DNA from: CAIUGU01 sp965279735
GTDB taxonomy: Bacteria; Pseudomonadota; Gammaproteobacteria; Steroidobacterales; Steroidobacteraceae
Direction: 5' to 3'
NCBI GenBank assembly: GCA_965279735.1
Contig: OZ257260.1
Coordinates: 3,782,001-3,846,000 of the forward strand
DNA: 64,000 nucleotides
Shown: positions 59,935 through 64,000 of the stretch, in pieces
Position numbering within the stretch: position 1 is the first letter of the stretch
Layout: each line of letters opens with the position of its first letter
Translations under genes and position numbers: made by a program
Notes under the pieces: model-generated
Seen by the model: the letters and a program-made list of their open reading frames with translations, nothing else
Databases searched by the model: none
Told to the model about the DNA's origin: nothing

Positions 59935-60944
59935 GCGGGATCGTCAAGGGTTTTGCAGACGCGATCGGTTCGACGCCACTCATCCGTCTTGGGCGATTGA
60001 GCGAAGAAACCGGTTGCGAGATTCTCGGCAAGGCGGAATTCATGAATCCCGGCGGATCGGTGAAAGACCGGGCCGCTCTCGCGATCATTGAAGACGCCGA
60101 GCGCAGCGGTCGTCTCAAGCCGGGCGGAACGGTCGTTGAAGGCACGGCGGGCAATACAGGCATCGGCCTGGCTCATGTCTGCAACGCACGCGGCTACAAG
60201 CTCGTGATCGCGATGCCGGACAACCAGTCCGACGAGAAATTCCGGCTGCTCGAAACGCTGGGCGCGGATGTGCGACGAATCAAGGCAGTCGCGTACAGCG
60301 ATCCGAATCATTACCAGCGTGTTGCACAGCGACTCGCGGATGAAATCCCCGGCGCGGTGTGGTCCAACCAGTTCGACAACACGGCCAATCGTGATGCCCA
60401 CGAGCGCACGACGGGCCCTGAAATCTGGGCCCAGACGGAAGGCCGCATCGATGCATTCGTGACCTCCACCGGAACGGGCGGCACGCTGGGCGGCATCTCG
60501 CGTTATCTCAAGAAGCAGAGCGCGAAAGTACTCACCGTGCTTGCCGACCCGCAGGGCAGTTCACTCTACGAATGGGTGTTGAACGGCCAGTTGAAGGCGA
60601 CGGGCCCGGGTTCGATCACCGAAGGCATTGGCATCGGCCGCATCACGGCAAACCTCGAAGGCGCGCCGCTCGATACAGCAGTGCACGTCAACGATGCCGA
60701 GTGTGTACAGTACGTATATCGCCTGCTGCGGGAGGAAGGCTTGTTCCTCGGCAGTACCAGCGGGGTCAATGTTGCCGCGGCCGTGCAGATTGCGCGGCGC
60801 TTGGGACCAGGCCACACGATCGTCACGATCCTGTGCGATACCGGCGCCAAATATCAGTCACGTCTCTTCGACCGCAAGTGGCTTGCGGAGAAGGGCCTCA
60901 ACGAGAGTATTCCCAGTGTCGACCGGATCCGAGCCCATGGTTGA
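59931..60944 (+). CDS. cysK: Cysteine synthase (O-acetylserine sulfhydrylase, 337 aa)
   Basis: A PLP fold-type II enzyme that joins sulfide with O-acetylserine. The Schiff-base Lys is in NPGGSVKDRAA, and the phosphate-binding loops are GTAGNTGIGLA and TGTGGTLGGI. Both ends overlap neighbours (ATGA with cysG, and the reductase gene starts 8 bp before its end), so it is the third gene of a tight operon. The choice between the CysK and CysM subfamilies is not certain. Confidence 0.9.
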   Translation: MSGIVKGFADAIGSTPLIRLGRLSEETGCEILGKAEFMNPGGSVKDRAALAIIEDAERSGRLKPGGTVVEGTAGNTGIGLAHVCNARGYKLVIAMPDNQSDEKFRLLETLGADVRRIKAVAYSDPNHYQRVAQRLADEIPGAVWSNQFDNTANRDAHERTTGPEIWAQTEGRIDAFVTSTGTGGTLGGISRYLKKQSAKVLTVLADPQGSSLYEWVLNGQLKATGPGSITEGIGIGRITANLEGAPLDTAVHVNDAECVQYVYRLLREEGLFLGSTSGVNVAAAVQIARRLGPGHTIVTILCDTGAKYQSRLFDRKWLAEKGLNESIPSVDRIRAHG

Positions 60945-62031
60945 AGCAAGCGAACGTCCCGCGATCACTACCGATGTCGTCATCGTCGGCGCAGGCCCCT
61001 GCGGGTTGTTCCAGGTGTTCGAGCTCGGCCTGCTCGGCCTCAAGGCGCACATCGTCGATGCGCTGAAGGATGCGGGCGGCCAGTGCATCGAGCTGTATCC
61101 CGACAAGCCGATCTACGACATTCCTGCCGTGCCGGTCTGCACAGGCAAGGAACTCACGGATCGCCTGCTCGAGCAGATCAAGCCTTTCGGTGCCGAGTTC
61201 CATCTCGGCCAGGAAGTAAACACGGTCGAGCGGCAGGAAAGCGGCCGGTTCCGCGTTGGCACGAATGCGGGCACGATTTTCGATGCAGGCGCGGTCGTCA
61301 TCGCGGGTGGCGTCGGTTCCTTCCAGCCTCGCAAGCTCGATGCCCCGGGCGCCGATATCCTCGAGGGCAAGAGCGTTCACTACCGGGTTCGCGATCCGCA
61401 GGCATATGCCGGCAAGGACCTGGTCATTCTCGGCGGCGGTGATTCGGCGCTCGACTGGGCGCTCGCGCTCGTCGATATCGCCAACAGTGTCGTGCTGGTT
61501 CATCGCCGTCCGGAATTCCGTGGTGCTCCTGCGTCAGTTGCGAAGATCATGGCATTGCGCGACGAGCATCGTGCCGACGTGCTGGTCGGGTCCGTGAAGG
61601 AGCTGGTGCTCGAAGACAACGGTGATCTGAAGGCCGTTCGCGTGCAGGGTGGCGATGGCGTCGTCCGCGCCGTCGATGCCCAGCAGGTTCTGGTGTTTTT
61701 CGGACTGTCGCCGAAGCTGGGGCCGATTGCCGAGTGGGGCATCGAGCTCAACAAGAAGCAGCTCACCGTGAACATGTCGACGTACCAGACCAGCCTGCCC
61801 GGCATTTATGCCGTGGGCGACATCAATACCTACCCCGGCAAGAAGAAGCTGATCCTGTCCGGCTTCCATGAAGCCGCATTGGCCGCCTTCGCCATCAAGG
61901 AACACCTGGAGCCGGGCAAGAAAGTACACCTGCAGTACACGACCACCAGCCCGATCATGCACAAGCGGCTGGGCGTGGCCCATGAAAGTCATGCCGAGGA
62001 GCATGAGCGCAAGAAGGCTGCGGGCGCCTGA
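60937..62031 (+). CDS. Ferredoxin--NADP+ reductase, thioredoxin-reductase-like type (364 aa)
   Basis: FAD-binding GAGPCGLFQVFELGLLGL, then the conserved GGQC.ELYP.KPIYDIP and the NADP-binding GGGDSALDWALAL, are typical of the TrxR-like ferredoxin reductases; no redox-active CxxC is found. VGDINTYPGKKKLILSGFHEAALAA closes the FAD domain. ATG 60937 is chosen because the FAD motif follows normally; it overlaps the cysteine synthase end. In this operon it most likely supplies electrons, through a ferredoxin, to sulfite reductase in place of CysJ. Confidence 0.9.
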   Translation: MVEASERPAITTDVVIVGAGPCGLFQVFELGLLGLKAHIVDALKDAGGQCIELYPDKPIYDIPAVPVCTGKELTDRLLEQIKPFGAEFHLGQEVNTVERQESGRFRVGTNAGTIFDAGAVVIAGGVGSFQPRKLDAPGADILEGKSVHYRVRDPQAYAGKDLVILGGGDSALDWALALVDIANSVVLVHRRPEFRGAPASVAKIMALRDEHRADVLVGSVKELVLEDNGDLKAVRVQGGDGVVRAVDAQQVLVFFGLSPKLGPIAEWGIELNKKQLTVNMSTYQTSLPGIYAVGDINTYPGKKKLILSGFHEAALAAFAIKEHLEPGKKVHLQYTTTSPIMHKRLGVAHESHAEEHERKKAAGA

Positions 62032-62049
62032 ACCAGGTAACTCAGAACC

Positions 62050-62229
62050 ATGTGGATTGCCATCGTCATCCTGGTTCTGGTCGTGCTGTTCATCGCCGGT
62101 GGATTGCTGGGGTTCTGGAAGAACGCCCATTCGCCGTTGCCGAAGAATCTGCCGCCGCCTCTCAAGGATGAACCCGAGGATGACTGGGGCAAAAGCCAGG
62201 GGAAAGACGGCAGCGACCAGCAGCCGTGA
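62050..62229 (+). CDS. Small single-helix membrane protein (59 aa)
   Basis: An ATG at 62050 opens a 59-codon frame: a single N-terminal membrane helix (WIAIVILVLVVLFIAGGLLGFW), then a Pro-rich cytoplasmic tail with an acidic stretch (PPPLKDEPEDDWGKSQGKDG). Its stop overlaps the start of the MFS gene (TGATG), and it lies 18 bp after the reductase gene. The coupled position supports a real protein. Function unknown; it may be an accessory to the transporter. Confidence 0.65.
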   Translation: MWIAIVILVLVVLFIAGGLLGFWKNAHSPLPKNLPPPLKDEPEDDWGKSQGKDGSDQQP

Positions 62230-63467
62230 TGGCTGAACCTGCGTCCCGTTACATCGAACGCAACACTGCGACTTTCCGTCGCGCAAACTGGGCGCTCTTT
62301 CTCGCGGCCTTCTCGACCTTCGCTTCCCTGTATTCCGTCCAGCCTCTGCTGCCGATTTTTGCGGAGCAGTTCGGGCTGGGCGCCGGCGGCAGCAGCCTTT
62401 CACTGTCTGCGACCACGGCAGCGCTTGCTGTTGCAATGCTCCTCGCGGGCGCCATTGCCGATGCAACGGGTCGCAAACGGCTGATGTTCGTCTCGCTGAT
62501 CCTGACTGCGCTGCTCAACCTGCTGGTGGCTGTGGCTCCCACGTGGAGCTCGCTGCTGCTGGCCCGGGCACTGATGGGCCTGGCGCTGAGCGGTATCCCC
62601 GCGGTTGCGATGGCCTACATTGCCGAGGAGATTTCGCCGAAAGCGAGTGGCTTCGCGATGGGCTTGTATATCGGTGGCACCGCGATTGGCGGGATGGCGG
62701 GGCGCCTGCTCATCGGAGTCATCGCGGACTTTGCCTCCTGGCGGATCGCCATCGCGGTCATCGGCGTGCTCGTCTTCCTGAGTGCGATGCTTTTGCAGCG
62801 CCTGCTTCCGGACTCGACGCATTTCACGCGCCGCCCGTTTGCTCCACGCAATCTGCTGCCGGCGATGGCGGATTCATTCCGGGATCCGGGTCTGCGCTGG
62901 CTCTATGCCCAGGCGTTTCTGCTCATGGGCAGTTTCATCACGATCTTCAACTACATCGGTTTCCGGTTGTCCGTCGCTCCCTATTTCCTGACCCATGCGG
63001 TCATCGCATTGATCTTCCTGAGCTACATGGTAGGCACGGGCAGTTCGGCGTGGGCAGGAGCACTCGCGGATCGCATCGGTCGTCGCAAGGTGCTGTGGTG
63101 GCTGGTCCTGACCATGCTGGCCGGTGTCATCATCATGAGTCTCGCGCCGCTGGTCGCAGTCATCGCGGGAATCGTGATCCTGGTCTTCGGTTTCTTCGGC
63201 GCCCATTCCATCGCCAGCGGCTGGGTCGGACGTCGTGCCCAAGGGGCGAAGGCACAGGCTTCATCGCTGTATCTTTTCTTCTACTACATGGGTTCCAGCG
63301 TCGCGGGAACCGCAGGCGGGTGGTTGTGGAATGCATATGCCTGGCCGGGCGTCAGTCTGCTGGTAAGTGTGATGCTCGCGTTGGCGTTGCTGGTAGCGAT
63401 TCGCCTGATTTTCCTGCCTGCCCTGCCGCTTCCGGAAGGAAAATCCCCGCCCGTGCCGGCACCTTGA
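62229..63467 (+). CDS. MFS transporter (412 aa)
   Basis: Twelve hydrophobic segments are recognisable. Between helices 2 and 3 comes the MFS signature GAIADATGRKRLMFVSL, and between 8 and 9 GALADRIGRRKVLWWL. It resembles the YnfM/AraJ-type drug or arabinose exporters (FSTFASLYSVQPLLPIFAEQFG). The start is ATG 62229, overlapping the stop of the small protein; a GTG three bases upstream is the alternative. The cargo is unknown. Confidence 0.9.
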   Translation: MAEPASRYIERNTATFRRANWALFLAAFSTFASLYSVQPLLPIFAEQFGLGAGGSSLSLSATTAALAVAMLLAGAIADATGRKRLMFVSLILTALLNLLVAVAPTWSSLLLARALMGLALSGIPAVAMAYIAEEISPKASGFAMGLYIGGTAIGGMAGRLLIGVIADFASWRIAIAVIGVLVFLSAMLLQRLLPDSTHFTRRPFAPRNLLPAMADSFRDPGLRWLYAQAFLLMGSFITIFNYIGFRLSVAPYFLTHAVIALIFLSYMVGTGSSAWAGALADRIGRRKVLWWLVLTMLAGVIIMSLAPLVAVIAGIVILVFGFFGAHSIASGWVGRRAQGAKAQASSLYLFFYYMGSSVAGTAGGWLWNAYAWPGVSLLVSVMLALALLVAIRLIFLPALPLPEGKSPPVPAP

Positions 63468-63545
63468 GGCCGTCCGCAACAGGATCTGTCATGCTGTCGT
63501 CACTGGGATAGGTAACGCTGGTGAACCTTTGCTTGACTGAAGCCA

Positions 63546-64000
63546 ATGAAGAACTCATCCGACGATCCGCGGTACTTCGGCAACATTCTTGAACGTCGCC
63601 TGACCCGGCGCGATGTCCTGCAGGGCGCAATGGCCACCGCGCCCGCATTGCTGGTTGGTGGAACCTTCGCATGGAGTTCAGCCGATGCCGCTGCGGCTGC
63701 TGTTACCGGCGTGCTGGGCTTCCAGACCATCCAGGGCAGCAAGGATGATCGAGTGATCGTTCCGCCTGGCTATATTTCCGACGTCGTGATTCGCTGGGGC
63801 GAGAGCCTGTATCCGGGGACGCCGGATCTCGACACCACATCGATGCTTGCCGGCGGCTTGTTGACTCCGACTTCTGCAGCACGGCAGGCGCGGCAGTTTG
63901 GTTACAACTGCGATGCCATCGAATTCTTTCCCTTGCGATCCGACAATACGAGTGGCGTGCTCTGCGTCAACAACGAGTACACGGACGATTCGCTCCTTTT
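63546..64000 (+). CDS. PhoX/DUF839-family phosphatase-like protein, 5' part (cut by window end)
   Basis: The frame from ATG 63546 stays open to the window edge (151 codons). A twin-arginine motif (LTRRDVLQG) and hydrophobic region with DAAAAA cleavage area show export. The mature start GFQTIQGSKDDRVIVPPGYISDVVIRWGESLYPG and LCVNNEYTDD are typical of DUF839/PhoX calcium-dependent alkaline phosphatases. The ribosome site is weak. Whether it is a true phosphatase depends on residues outside the window. Confidence 0.85.
   Translation, partial: MKNSSDDPRYFGNILERRLTRRDVLQGAMATAPALLVGGTFAWSSADAAAAAVTGVLGFQTIQGSKDDRVIVPPGYISDVVIRWGESLYPGTPDLDTTSMLAGGLLTPTSAARQARQFGYNCDAIEFFPLRSDNTSGVLCVNNEYTDDSLL

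Overview
The window looks like a chromosomal segment of a free-living, aerobic, Gram-negative gammaproteobacterium, possibly of the Steroidobacteraceae/Nevskiales type. This is inferred from TonB-dependent receptors, many Tat and Sec signal peptides, an assimilatory cys operon with a DUF934 partner, GC-rich coding sequence and a large catabolic repertoire. No rRNA or other taxonomic marker is present, so the placement is tentative.

Positions 1-23300 form a catabolic region. Two homologous TonB-dependent receptors (one cut by the window edge), an exported carboxylesterase and two paralogous secreted proteins of unknown function ('family A') lie on the + strand. A long minus-strand block (19140 down to 7393) holds a recognisable hydroquinone route: two-subunit hydroquinone 1,2-dioxygenase, an aldehyde dehydrogenase that fits 4-hydroxymuconic semialdehyde, and maleylacetate reductase. 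It also holds a Rieske ferredoxin, a CobS/CobT-like AAA+/VWA pair, two four-helix membrane proteins, a Dabb protein and two alpha/beta hydrolases. At 19736-23183 begins a cassette of family A, an MBL-fold hydrolase, a DUF6152 protein and a second secreted type ('family B').

Positions 23369-33378 are a 10-kb integrative element between two directly repeated tRNA-Ile(CAU) genes. It carries a tyrosine integrase, an AlpA-like excisionase/regulator, a primase-helicase with iteron-like repeats beside it, a DUF5681 protein, several unknown proteins and a two-gene CBASS defence cargo (CD-NTase plus S-4TM effector). This layout resembles a phage-inducible chromosomal island. A third, broken tRNA 3' copy lies just outside the right end and encloses three consecutive perfect hairpins.

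Positions 33810-46370 return to the catabolic theme: an MBL-fold lipoprotein, an AraC regulator, two more A-MBL-B cassettes arranged as overlapping operons, an exported molybdenum hydroxylase (IorAB type), a Tat-signal methyltransferase and a TesB thioesterase. In the second and third cassettes the MBL protein has lost exactly the three Zn1-site histidines and kept the Zn2-site residues. The repeated A-MBL-B cassette is the most likely undescribed system here.

Positions 46371-55151 hold small enzymes (two VOC, YciI), an S9 peptidase and three clusters of a structured palindromic repeat. Two of these clusters bracket a DUF559 endonuclease gene beside a large TIR-NB-ARC-TPR (STAND) protein, probably a second defence locus. 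Positions 55299-62031 are the sulfate-assimilation genes cysI, DUF934, cysH, cysG, cysteine synthase and a ferredoxin-NADP reductase. They are followed by a tiny membrane protein, an MFS transporter and the start of a PhoX/DUF839 protein cut by the window end.
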